Shown one piece after another: positions 1-12,300 of a stretch of 64,000 nucleotides of DNA (the first letter of the stretch is position 1; each line of letters opens with the position of its first letter). Origin of the DNA: Simmondsia chinensis. Its lineage: Eukaryota > Streptophyta > Magnoliopsida > Caryophyllales > Simmondsiaceae. The stretch lies in contig JAGTTD010000002.1 in assembly GCA_018398585.1 (NCBI GenBank), forward strand, positions 36,572,186-36,636,185. The letters are read 5' to 3'. Under the pieces are notes generated by a model. It saw only the letters and a program-made list of their open reading frames with translations. It had not been told where the DNA came from and did not search any database. The translations under genes and the position numbers were made by a program.

Positions 1-120
1 GACGGTGAGTTCCGTTTGCGTGAGCATTCTTTCAATGTTGTCAAGCTCAACTGCAAAGGTGTGAATTTATGATTCTCTCAAAGCATTTTTTTTCCTTTAA
101 TATTGATAAGGAATACAATA

Positions 121-365
121 GGATTCATTTACCAGACACTAATGTACCGGATCCCATTAGAACCCTGTAATTAAGCGTGCTTGGGCGAGAGTAATACTAG
201 GTTGGGTGACTTCTTGGGAAGTCCTCCTATGAGGTTGGGGGCCCTCGGAAACCTCTCGGTAGGGTTACACTATAAAGGGATAAGGCTGCGTACATCAACC
301 CCCTCCCCCCCGACCCCGCTTAGGTGGGAGCCTTTGAGGCACTGGGTCTATTGTTGTTATTGTTG
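121..365 (+). mobile_element. Complete 5S rRNA-derived SINE with LINE-like tail
   Basis: Bases 121 to about 230 read as plant 5S rRNA, including the internal control region (motifs ttaagcgtgcttgggcgag and gggtgac). This joins a tail from about 232 containing ggctgcgtacat, then a GC-rich hairpin-like part, gaggcactgggt and a short TTG repeat. The unit is bounded by a 15-bp target-site duplication, ataaggaatacaata at 106-120 and ataaggagtacaata at 366-380 (one mismatch), so head and tail moved as one unit. The same tail occurs at the 3' end of the RTE-type LINE at 41099-43084. Pol III transcription from the 5S promoter and mobilisation by that LINE are inferences. Confidence 0.85.
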
Positions 366-394
366 ATAAGGAGTACAATATCTTCTTTAAAGAG

Positions 395-490
395 GAAGAC
401 CAACACAAGGGGAGGGGGTAATAAGCTTTGAACCCAAAACCTTTTACTTGAGAGGTTGGGAGACAAACTACTACATCAACACTTTCAGCT
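395..490 (-). mobile_element. tRNA-derived SINE fragment
   Basis: The minus strand shows a tRNA-like box A region (gatgtagtagtttgtctccc) and a box B-like gggttcaaagc about 45 bp further on. It resembles the better copy at 45770-45905. No target-site duplication was found, so this is a fragment. Confidence 0.45.
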
Positions 491-770
491 CTCATATAAA
501 ATATATATCCCCTGTTGGTTGTTCCTCGTATTGAATTTTGATTATTTTTGAAATGAAAGCTTGTTTACATATGAAAATTATAAATGCGGTACCCATTTGA
601 TGCATTTCTACACTTTTGTCAAAAATGTTAAGCTTATATTTTTTGATCTAAAAATTAATCTCACCGATTGCTACAAATTTGTATTTAAAATGGCAATCAA
701 CCATCTAAAAATTGGAAGCATTTGCTTGAATTAATTAGTTGTTCAGGAATTTTTTTTAATATTTGGCCTA

Positions 771-901
771 CTACAACAAAAAAAAAAAAAAAAAAAAAAA
801 ATCCAGTGTCTCAAAGGGCTCCCGCATAAGCAGGGTCTGGGGGGTAGATATACGCAGCCTTTCACCTTTCAAGAGCTGCCTTGAAGGGAGGCTGTTTCCG
901 A
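771..901 (-). mobile_element. 5'-truncated SINE/LINE tail copy
   Basis: On the minus strand this is the shared tail (gcagggtctgg, gcgggagccc and ggctg motifs in reverse) ending in an A-rich run at 780-800. It is flanked by a 13-bp direct repeat, aatatttggccta, at 758-770 and 902-914. It is therefore a real retrotransposition event, but too short to tell whether a SINE or a LINE produced it. Confidence 0.7.
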
Positions 902-1639
902 AATATTTGGCCTAATTGTTCCTTATTTAATAGTATAGATATTGTAATTGTTTTGAAGAAATAAAAAAGTAATATAATGTCATTGTGGGTCCTGCCTTTT
1001 TATAAATGTATACATTACTTTGTATTATACACTAAAAAAATCTTATTGTACTTGTAATATTGTTCATATTTTTAAATATATGTGAACGGAAAGAATCTTG
1101 AGATGTATTCAGGCTTACTCTGGTTGAAAGAAAAATATTTTTCTTTTGGATAATTTTCTTAAAATTTTTAAATAGAATTATTTTATCTTAACTTTTTTGT
1201 CTACATTAATGAAAATAATATTAGTATATAGATTTGATAGGTTTTTATATGGCCCATTTCAAGTTGAAGTGATTACTAAAAATTATTTGAGACTAAATGG
1301 AAAAGATTTTCTTTCGTAGAGATGAAACAGATTTGCCTCTATGTAGGAAGATATTCCCTCTGTACATCATTTTTGCTGCTCATTCACGTAAGAAAATGGC
1401 AGAAATGAAAAAGAAGAGGGCTTCCTCGAAACGAAATAGAAAACAGAAGAGAATTAGTGCAATTTATCGCTTTTATGCAGATTAAAATGACCTCGTTTGT
1501 ATGAGCTGCCCGTTTTGTATTACGACCTTGTCGCTAATTGTCGAAAGGAAGGAAGAGAATTAGTGCAAACGACTTTCTTAACTTTCAGTTAACGGATTCT
1601 ACATCTTAAAGGTCTTAACCTCTTCATTCCATCCTAGTT

Positions 1640-2030
1640 GTATGACCCTAATGCTTGGGCAAAGGGGGGTAAAAGGGGAGGGTAAAAAGGGGTAAAGAGG
1701 GGAAGGGTGAGGTAATATCCTACCCTTATTTGAATATATCAAATTAAGAGAGATAAGGACAAAAAGGAGTAAAAGAGTTACTTTTATTTGGCAATTGGGT
1801 AGAGTAAGGGTAAAAAAAGTTATAGTTAAAATAAGGATAAAAATATCTAAAATTTTTTAAAAATTACCCTTACCTCTTTACCTCTCAATTTGGGAGTTAA
1901 AGAAATTGAAGGTAACGGGGGATAAGAAATTACCCCCAATTACTCACCTTTACCTCTCGAACAAATTTGCCAAACATGGGTTAAAAAATTATCCCCCTTT
2001 ACCCCTCTTTACTCCAGGGGTAAATTAAAA
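1640..2030. mobile_element. MITE-like inverted-repeat element, family M1
   Basis: The ends are complementary: G-rich gggtaaaag/gggtaaagagggg units on the left and cccctttacccctctttactcc on the right. AT-rich DNA lies between them. A second member is at 5120-5420, where the ends carry tttggcaa and ttgtcaaaca. No coding potential was seen. The superfamily is not determined because the exact ends are diffuse. Confidence 0.5.
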
Positions 2031-2039
2031 AAAGTGTTT

Positions 2040-3315
2040 TGGCTTCATTGGCAAGGACAAAATGACAAAATGACTAAGGATCTGCTTGGTCAACTTTTAT
2101 TTTTGGAAAAAAACTATCTTTTTTAGGAAAGATTATTTTTTCATGATTTGAAGGTATTTCACATGGGAAAAAAAAAAAAAAAAACTGTTTTTGAATAAAA
2201 GCAGAAGCTGTTTTATGCTTTAAACAGGAATCAAACAAATTCTAAGTCGAAGCTTGAGATTGTTGATGGGTTTGTGATAACTATAAGGTCCGGATCGTAA
2301 GTGATGTGTTCAAATCTCGTCATCCCCTTCATAATGTTAAATGTCTTCGGTTACTTGTAAAAAGATAGCCTAAGCTTTAACAGTTGAATGCAGGACAAGC
2401 CAGAAGACAACGACAGATATGTAAAGAATTGCAGAAATGGAAGATCTCCCAAAGAAACTAGGCGGTGGTTCCATGATGACAATGTGTAAGAATTCAAACC
2501 CCTAATTCCTTTCATTACTTGTCCATCTCGAAAATAATATAAAGATTACTTAACTTGAACCGCAAGCCGCGCTTTTTTTTTATTATATATAGGTAGTCAC
2601 AAACCCCCTTTTTTCCCATTGGTAAGGGGTGGTGGGAAATATTTTGCTACTAGTGAGATTCGTAGTATTATTGTTAATGCATGCTGGATGAAACCCGAGG
2701 AAGAGCCCGGCTAAGTATTGTCCTTTATTTCTGAATCTCTCTTTAGAACCATGAGTATCCACAAGAGCTGAATCAATATGTAGCTTTACATTATGCCACG
2801 CAACTGCAAATATCTAGCCTAATTTTCTGCAGGGGCCATGACTCACGTAAGAGGGTGAGAGATGAAAAGGTGAAGTATATAGATCTTTAGATTTAAATCA
2901 ATGGTTTAAATTTCAAAATTACCGTCTTATGTGAGTCATATGCCCTTTTCTGCAGCGATAGATATCAGTCTAACCTCGCAGAGAATCGAAATGCTTTTTG
3001 TCGTTGCAGAAACGAAACCATTCTCTTGAGTTCCTTAGGTTATTGTCGCATCTATTTTGATCCCTTTTCAGTAAAACGATAGGGTAAACTACATTTTAGT
3101 ACCATGAGGAAGTTAACTTATTAATCCATAAACTTTGTATCTCTGGATTATGGACTAAATTTTTATTACACTCTAATCGATGGAGTCAAAAATTCAAACA
3201 CAAAGTTTATGGACCAAGAAAATAATTCATCAAACAGATACTAAAATATAATTAACCCTAAAACATATGTTGAAAAATATTTTCCGGATGGAAAATGTGG
3301 TCTGTCCAACCAAAT
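2040..3315. other. Intergenic and 3' flanking DNA
   Basis: No gene is supported here. A degenerate tRNA-SINE-like stretch with a box B-like gttcaaatctc lies near 2300-2330. The part adjoining 3316 would contain the 3' UTR of the folate transporter gene on the minus strand. Confidence 0.4.
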
Positions 3316-6300
3316 TCAATCTCTAGTTCTAATGAATTTTAAGAACTTTAGAACATTCTCATACACAACAAAAGTGATAGCAGAAGCAGGTACATTTTTC
3401 AATAAGCTGGGTGTAATACCTTTGTAGAAACCTCGAAGTCCCTCAAATCTGCAAAAACACCACAACATCGGCATTATACACCACAACTCGCGTTTGCAAA
3501 CGCAAAAGCACTTCTACATTGATGCCTAGTCAAGTCAGCAATTGAAATCAAATAAAGGTCGCTATATTACAGAATGACTATTGAGTTGTGATGATACTTA
3601 TGTAATCGCCTCTATAGTATATATGTATGGTGTATTAGGTATTAACATATTCTTATAATGTTTATATGAGTTGTATATAGTTTGATTTCTTTTATTTTTA
3701 CTTCTTGTTTTGATTCTCATCATTGCACCATTGTACATTTACGGATTGTGAAGTTGATGTTCTATGACAAAAGATTATAGGTTCGAGTTCTCATAGTCTC
3801 ACTTGCATCCACTACATCCACCAAAAAAAAAAAAAATCAGTGCTTGAAAGGCTCCCGCCAAGGCAAGGTTAAGGGAGGTAAAATATACGCAGTCTTACCC
3901 CTAGAAGGTCCTACCTTAAAGGGAGGCTATTTCTAAGCGCTCCCAACCCTAAAAAGCAAAAATGCAAAAATGTAGCAATATTTATATTTAAAAAATAAGT
4001 CAAATAATATGGTATCAGACATGCAAGCAACATAAAGCATCAGAAATAGCGAACAAAAAAGCCTAAGGCACTGTGAATTGGTATCGTTGTGCTACTTACT
4101 CCTAATAGCTATGTCGACCACACATCCAAAAATGTTTGTACTTAAAGCTATCAAAGAGGTATTTATACTTAACAGCGACAACTTTTTATTCAAACTCTTG
4201 GCTGGGAGCATTTTCTGGCAATATCAAGATAAAAGCACAACAACAAAGAGGTGGGGGGGATTTGAGTCTCACCGGGCAGTTTCCTTAATAACATGGAAGC
4301 TATCGGAATATCTTGAAATCCCTTCACTATTGGGCCGTTGCTGCCATATGAGTCAACACAAGTACCTCAAGTTACAGTCAATAAATTAATCCGCTAACAT
4401 TCATCTTCAAATTCAATTCTAGGGTAGCCTCCCTTCAGGGCACCCTATAAGGGTAAGGCTGCGTACATTCGACCCCCCGGGCGGGGGACACTGCCTCTAC
4501 CGGGAGCCTTTCAGGCACTGGGGGGTTGTATGTAGAAGCTGATTCAGCCATGGAACTGTCACCAACTACCTAATGTTCCTATCTTGGCATGCTATATGGG
4601 GGTGGGGTGATGGGAACACTGGTAGCAGCAACAACCACCCAGTGCTTTAAAGGCTCCCTCTAGGACGAGGTCTGGGAGGGTTGAAATGTACACAACCCCT
4701 ACAGGATGCTACCCTGAAGGTGGCATTGACGGTGCCGGGAAATGGGCTGTGGAGGGTGATGTGATGTGATGGTGGAGGTGGCAGCGATGAGGTGGGTGTC
4801 ACAAAGATGATGGTGGTGGAGGGTGATAAGTGGTTCTAATAGAGGATGTGGTATGTAATAGAACCGTTGTCTACTTCTAAAACTCGGCCCCTATTGGATC
4901 CATTTTTCTGTTTGGTATTGTTTTCTCTAGTTTGGTTTTTGAAAAATTAAAGATCAGATTTCAAAAGTGATTTATTCTAGTTATTGGTTTCCTATTTTCA
5001 GTTTCCACAAAAATTAGGAAAAACCTGAAAACAAAAAACCAAAATGAGGAAAAAAAAAAAAAAAAAAAGCTACAATCTAAAAAATCAAAAATTGCAAATT
5101 AAAACAATACTAAACAAGTCATTTTGTTTGGCAATTGGGTAAAGGAGGTAAAGAGGGGAAGGGTAAAGTATTATTCTACCCTTATTTGGATATATCTAAT
5201 AAAGAGGGGCAAATGAATTACCTCTGTTGGACAATTGGGTAAAGGTGTAAGGTTAAAGAAAAAATTGTTCAAAATTTTTAAAAAAAATTACCCTCCCCCT
5301 CTTTACCTCCCAATTTCGGGGTTAAAGAAAATGGGAGTCAAGGAGATAAACCGTAAAAAAAAGGTTTCCAAATGAGGATAATAATAAACCCCCAAGTTAT
5401 CCCGTTGTCAAACAAGGGTTCCATGTTACGACTTCATTTTACCCACTAAAAGAAAAAAACCATAAAAGTGTAAACCTAAAGTGACATTGAACAGTTCCTT
5501 AATTTCCCATACCTGCAATCGTGCTCGAAGGACCTGAAAGAAACCAGTAAACATTTGTTCACAATATAATCTGTAGATAGCTTAACATAATATCAAATTA
5601 TATATACAAGAAATAGACGCGATTAAAATGCAGAAAATACCTGAAAAGGATAGGTGCAAAGAATAGCAGCAACTTTTGAAGATCCACCAAGAAATGTATA
5701 GTCTAGTGAATTCTGTTTCAGTAGACATGAAGAGTCAACACCGCATGCAATTAAATGCACTCTCACAAGGTGAAAGGGGAATGAATGTCAAAATGAAGTT
5801 GCTGTTACTGACTTCATATGCATTCATCAAAGTTGTAAAATATGACAAGTCTATTAACGTCGAGGCCTTAAATCAAGGTTTAAATATCCAACCCCACTGA
5901 GCTTCTCGGGTTAGCATGGTGGTTAAAATCCCCACCACTTCAGGCTAAGTCCCGAGATTGAAAGCTCATCAACCCCTCCCCCTTTTGCTAGGTTATTGTC
6001 CCTATTTAGCAAAATTGTAATCTCCTGACCAATTAGAAAAAAAGAAACCCCACTTGCCTACCGAAAAAATGTTCAGTATATAATACGGGTATCAAAGGCA
6101 GCAACTTCACCCCTTTTGTCCGTAGGAGGAATTGTTTGAAGTGAGCTTCAAAAGATGATTAAGGTTGCAACTGAAGACATTTTTCATATGAAACGCAAAT
6201 AGAAAACAAAATTTTCTTCAAAAGTTTCCCTGCTTGTTCAATGGAAATAGTTACATTGTGACGAAAATAGCTCTTTCTCTGCAAGTTATTTTGGCTACTT

Positions 6301-9300
6301 GTTCATATAGACAAATCACAAAAATGAGATAGAATAGGACATAACCCAACCAAACAGGGCCTACGAGCAATCCCACCCCTTTCTCCAAATTTCGGGTGGG
6401 GTATGTCAGTTTTAGGCCTTTTTTTTTTGCACCCGAGCAACATCTGATCTATCACCAGTTGTGTGATCGATCACATGTCATTATTTTTGTGTGATCGATC
6501 ACATGTTCTTTTAAACACCACACACCGTACACCAAAAATGGCATATGGAATGCACGGTAGCCCAAGCGCCTTTGTCTCTCGGGCTGTGGGTGCTCTAAGA
6601 GTTTGATATTGTAGAGGCTCGAAACTTGTAACTGCATGTACAATGGGAAGTGGGAACTGACCAAAACCTCATCGGCACCTTTGTTGCTGCTGCTATCTGA
6701 CTTGAAACTGACAAGAAGTTTACGCAGCTCCTCATACGCTGTGAACTGTACGGCGCCATGTGACACCTGCTGCAATTTAGCAAGTTAACACACATACATC
6801 ATTAATATTCCTGCAAATATTTCAATTCTCAATTAAGATTATTACAGCCTAAACCCAATACAATCGACACATAGCAGTAAGAATATCAAGGATTTCGAAG
6901 CACTTGTGTCCCTTTATCATTGCCCTTCAAAAATTTAGGTAAGTGAAGAACGGTCGATATTCTGCAATATTCACTATCTCGTTATTAGAGAAATGGGAGA
7001 CAAGAAATACCCTTGAAAAGCTTTGTCTAGATTGGATTGGATCTACACCTATGTTACCTAGACTCGGGAATAAGAGTTGAACACAGGTCTGTGTCAAAAG
7101 GTCCAACTCGGCTATTTTTTAGGATTTTTTTGTGTTTCTCGTCTCAATTGAAATGTCCTGTGTCTCCTGGATGCCCAAAAATCCTATCCCACCACACAAG
7201 TAGTTTAGGATGGAATATAGAGTCAAAAATAACTATTACGACATTCAATAGATGGTGGACTGGGGGAGAAGACATCAGAGAACTTCTAGTGTATCATACG
7301 ACACTGTGTAGCTGAGTAGATGAGTAGAATCGAGCTAAGCTTACCCAGCTTGTTATTTCTCCAAAGACTGCTAGCTTTGAGCAACAGTCGAGTTTAGGCA
7401 ACTCGTTTAGCTGCATGATCAAAGCCCGACGCTCAAAATTGGCAGCTGACAAGCTTAAAACAACGAATGTGAGCCAACCTTGAGCTCCATTGTGAGGCTA
7501 AATGTGCCAAAACAAGCCAAGGTTGATCCTAAATAAACTGATCTCAAGACTAAATGAGTCTGGGCGAGCCCAAATTAAGCCTAAATGAGTTTGAACAAGT
7601 TGAGCTTAGCTCAAAGCCCACCAAGCAAGATTAAAACACAACTAGGTTGAGCGAGATCGAGTTCAAATTTTCTAGGCTTCTCAACATTCGAGACGAGCAA
7701 AATCTTGGAGAGCTCATACTCGAGCTTAACGAGCTTGGCAATACCTGACTCCTTGACACAGCAAGAAAGTTCAAAGTTTCTATAATGCCATTTTTGTGTA
7801 TGCAAATACATCCAACCAACATCAAACAGCATATTATCAGGTTATTTCAAAAGATAAAATCCAGTTTATCTCAAAAGGCTTCAAACTTATCACGAACGTC
7901 AAACAAAACCGCAAAGGAGATAAATGGATGTCGAGAAAAAGACCAACCAGGAAAAGACTTGGTCCGATCCCTCTGTAAAGTGCACTCCATCCTTCCTCTT
8001 TTAATATGGTTCTCAGAGCATCTGAAGCCGCAATGTAAAGTAAAAAATCAACAATGAAAAAGCCATAACGGCATCATCAACGTATTATCTACTCGTGATT
8101 AAGTCAGATCTTTATTAACATGGAAATACATTAAATAAATAAAATATAATATATATGTACTATGGAGGCCATTGTGTAAGTACTATTACATCACAGTCAA
8201 TAGCACAACAGAAAGCTTAAAATTGGCCATGTAATTGGCATGACATTCTTCATTTAATTCCATAGTCTACTTTAATGTGCTCAAGCTCAAAGCTAAGAAT
8301 TTGCTTATCTAACAATTAGTTGCTTGAGCTGATGACATGAACTTCATTAATTGATATGACGTCACTTAATATATTACATAAATATTTTTCTCCTAAAGTA
8401 TTAATGGAGAGTTGCAGTGGCAGCGGTGCCTAAGGCCACTACATTCTTTAAGAATGTAACAATAAGATAGCGTTATGTACTGAAAAACCTCTAGAACAGT
8501 TAAGAATTGGGACAACTGCTAAACATAACATAGACATCTATAAATTATATCAAGTCGCTTACATAACAGTACTGAAGAAACTTAAAAGTTAGCTTTTATA
8601 GCCACAATTGTTTTTAGTCAGTAGAACCGATAATTCAATTTCTCTTGTCTAGTTTCTTACTTTTAGGGTTGGGGGCCCTTTGGAAACAGCCTTCATTTAG
8701 GGTAGAACCCTGAAGGGGAAGACTTGCATACATCTCACCCTCCCCAAACCTTGCTTTGGTAGGATCCCTTTGAGGCACTAGTTTTGTTGTTGTAGAACCA
8801 GCTATTCAATACAAACTAAGATATAGCATGACCCAAGAACATCAAACTTCAAAGAGGCTTGAACGCCAAGGAAGCTAACCCAAAACAGACAAAGCAAAAC
8901 TAACCGTAAAGGCCAGAATACGGGCGAGTTTGATGAAGAGGAGTCTGGAGCTGTAATCTTGTTTTAATTAGCCAAACGGGATTTGTGCACAAACACACCT
9001 GGAGGCCACATGAACAAGAAGCTGTCACACGAAAAGTTTGGACAACCATAAGAAATTATGATCTCAGAAACAAATACTCCCAAAAGAATGCCATGTGACA
9101 TATCTCAGTCTATGTTACCTAGATTTGGACCTGGGTGATGATTATGAGTACATAATTAAGGATCTAACTCCCCAGATCTAACAGTTATGGATACAAGGAC
9201 ACGGCTAAAGAGTTCAAAGTTTAGGTACTTGTATGCCGGAATTCCATCTTAAAATGTAGTCTTCAACATTTTTATTTTATAAATAAACACCTACGAAAAA

Positions 9301-12300
9301 GTGGCCATATGCAAATAATGAAGAACCATAATACTGAATTATGTGGGATGCCCATGCCTATAAGAAATCGCAGAGCCACCTATTAATAGTAAAGGAACAC
9401 TGCAAAGTTTCCTCCTTTTACGGGTATGCTGCTCCACAATCAAGGAGTGAGAGAACAGAGTCATGGTGATGTCAGAATTTGCGCCTATTTGTATCTATTT
9501 ATTGATCACCCGCTAGTTTCTTTGATCCCACTTGGTGTTATTTTTCCATTTGCTTCTAATAGCTCAACTCCTCCAGAAAAATTGATGGCTTACATATGTC
9601 GTTTCGATCCTCTTGGTGATGACGGAAGATAATATTTTTAACTATATTGTTTTTTTGTTCTAAAAATATTTTCAGTATAAATTGTGCTAATTAAAAGTTG
9701 TGAGGAAAACAGTGCAACTATAATAATAGTGTTCTATCAAAATATGATTTAAGATGATGCGGTGTGTTTGATTGCATTTTGTCATGTCCTACAAGGATTC
9801 TGTACCATATCAGGGCGTCTTATGTCGAAATTATGGAATCCATGTAACATAGATTTCAACTCGGGTTTCGAAAAGAATAACATGTGCTAAAACGGATCAT
9901 AAATATTCCACACCGACCAGTCCTCCAGCTTCTGCAGCAGCCGCAAGATGATGTCTTGGGCTCAGCTTCTCCTCCTCGTTATGAGAATACCTCTGCTTAG
10001 CTCGACCATAACTGCATAAGAAACACTCACCTTTTATTCCCACGCCCTACAGGAACATATAGATATCAAATCAACTTAAGGATTGAACCAAATGGTCAAA
10101 AGCAGGCAATATTATTTATGCAACATTCGCAGCTTTCTACCGGAAAGAAATTAAACATAATACATTTAGCAAGTAGTCCTTTTTTTCAATTTCAAAATAG
10201 TACAAGTTCTGGTACAATAACAATTGACTAGATACTGCATTTTTTGGAAAGCTTTTGAATAACAGGTCTTGAAGGCATTTTTCTCACTGGATTTTGATAG
10301 AATCTTTTCCAGTAAATGTGATGAAAATTAAGATGATTCCATAAAAGATTCTCATAATATCTCAGAAGACCTATTCAAAGAATGAAACACAGAACCTTAA
10401 CGATGGAGGTGGGAATAAGGTACTCAATATTAGACAGCTCAAGGCATCCAATGCTCAACTATGAACAATCTCGGATAAGTTCACTCCTCTTGGATCTGAC
10501 TGATTTTTTCGGTTGTCTTTATTTGAAGGCTACCTTTAAATTCATTGCATAGAATCATTGAGCAGACCAACAGGTTTTCTCTTATTATTTGCACTATTCT
10601 TGCATAATTATCAACCACCCTTCTGACTCCACATTGAGTAAGTCAATTTTAAAAATTGTAGTTACATTGAAGAAAGATGCAAACAGAAGATAAGGGACGA
10701 GCGTTGGTTAAGGCAAAAGCCCAAGCTCAAACTCCAGTCGAAGATCAAAGAAGCCAAGTTAGTTGTGCTCAATATTCCTGAAAGAAATGTTCACAAACCA
10801 AGCTCGAGCAATAACATGCTAAAATTGATATGAACTAAGCTAAGTTTATATATTTAAATGTAATATCGAGGATCAAACTTGCATTATTTCACTTCAATTA
10901 AATCATGCTTGCTTTCACACAATCATTTCTATTTATATCTTTTTTGATGGTTCTTAATACATAATAATACATTTGTAATATATGTTTTAGTCAATGAAAT
11001 AATATAGATGCATTATAGAGATCATTAATAAAGTAATGTTATGAAGTAGCCAATTGCGTACGGCCAGGCTCAAAACCTATTATGCAACAACCGTTACATA
11101 ACAGCACCAATTTATTTTGTAACGGCCTTCATTTAATTCCATGGTTGTGTCCAAATACCAGAAAGCCCTTCTCCCTTTTCTTGACTGATATAAACAACCG
11201 AGATGCTGAAGGAAGTAGAGATCGACTTACAAGAAGAAAAATAATCCCCATGAAACAGAAGACCCAAGAACAGACGGGAAGAAGCCTGCATAAAGCCCTC
11301 TCAGACCCTGAACTCAACAAAACACTTTATTACTCACTCAACTGCATGAGACAACTCTGCATCAAAAATTACAGAAAGTACTAAACAAATTGAAGGTATC
11401 TATTTAACCTTTTTAAGTAAAATGATCTAGCTCCTGTATTTTATCAAGACGTAATTTTTTTTAATTAAAAAAGAAATAATATTAAGAGAGAAAGAATGTA
11501 TACAGAGTTAAGGACAAGATATCCTCAAGATTACATACATGCAATATTAAATAAATGAACTAATAACATAAAACCCTCGAATCCCTCCATTAATCAGCTA
11601 AGACTATGTTAGCAAAACCCCCAAAACTCTTGGTCCAAAGAGCTCCCTGAAAAAGCACATCTTCCCATGAGAAATTACTAGCGTACGTTGGTCTTTAAAA
11701 ATCCTAACATTCATTTCTTGCCAAATACACCAGAGAATTATAATCTTGACTATGAAGAATAATACTAAAACATTTATTCTCTTTCCAACGCCACGGAACA
11801 TCATTGGAATGATACTTTCCACCGATCTTAGACAAACCTACAACAACAACAACAAAACCAGTGCCTCAAAGGCTCCCGCATAAGCAAGGTCTGGGAGGGG
11901 TGAGATGTATGCAGCCTTACCCCTTCAGGGTGCTACCCTAAAGGGAAGCCGTGTCCAAGGACCCCCAACCTGAGAAGCATAAAAAGCATAAAGCATACCA
12001 ACATCTAAGTGTAAGTGTAAGAGTATAACAACAACTGCACATAGCAAGCATATAGAGTATAAAGCAGCAAATAGGCAATAAAGCGACAAAACAATAAGCA
12101 GTTGACACACAACGAAAGCGCGTATAATCAAATAGGCATACCAAAAAGCCTCGGGGCATAGTACTAGCTTAGAAGTACTCCTTGATCCTAAGCCGCTATA
12201 CCGCTATATCGGCTACACCTATGTTAACTCTCCACTCAGCTCTATCTACGGCCATCTCCTCATTTAGGTTGAGGTAGGTGAGTTCATGTCGAATCGTCTT

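Noticed and set aside
1..75. Open plus-strand frame at the window edge ending TGA at 70-72
   Set aside because: Only about 23 codons, no recognisable motif, and the upstream part lies outside the window. It could be a gene end but cannot be supported.
121..230. Functional 5S rRNA gene
   Set aside because: The 5S text is diverged, single and fused to a tail within one TSD-bounded unit, so it is a retroelement head rather than an rRNA gene.
4078..4389. 103-codon plus-strand ORF
   Set aside because: It is antisense to FOLT1 exon 10 and intron sequence, with no domain of its own.
6452..6661. Continuation of FOLT1 exon 7 frame to 6452
   Set aside because: Good donor at 6661-6660 (gtcagt) gives a match to the family and correct phase with exon 8; the extension is intronic.
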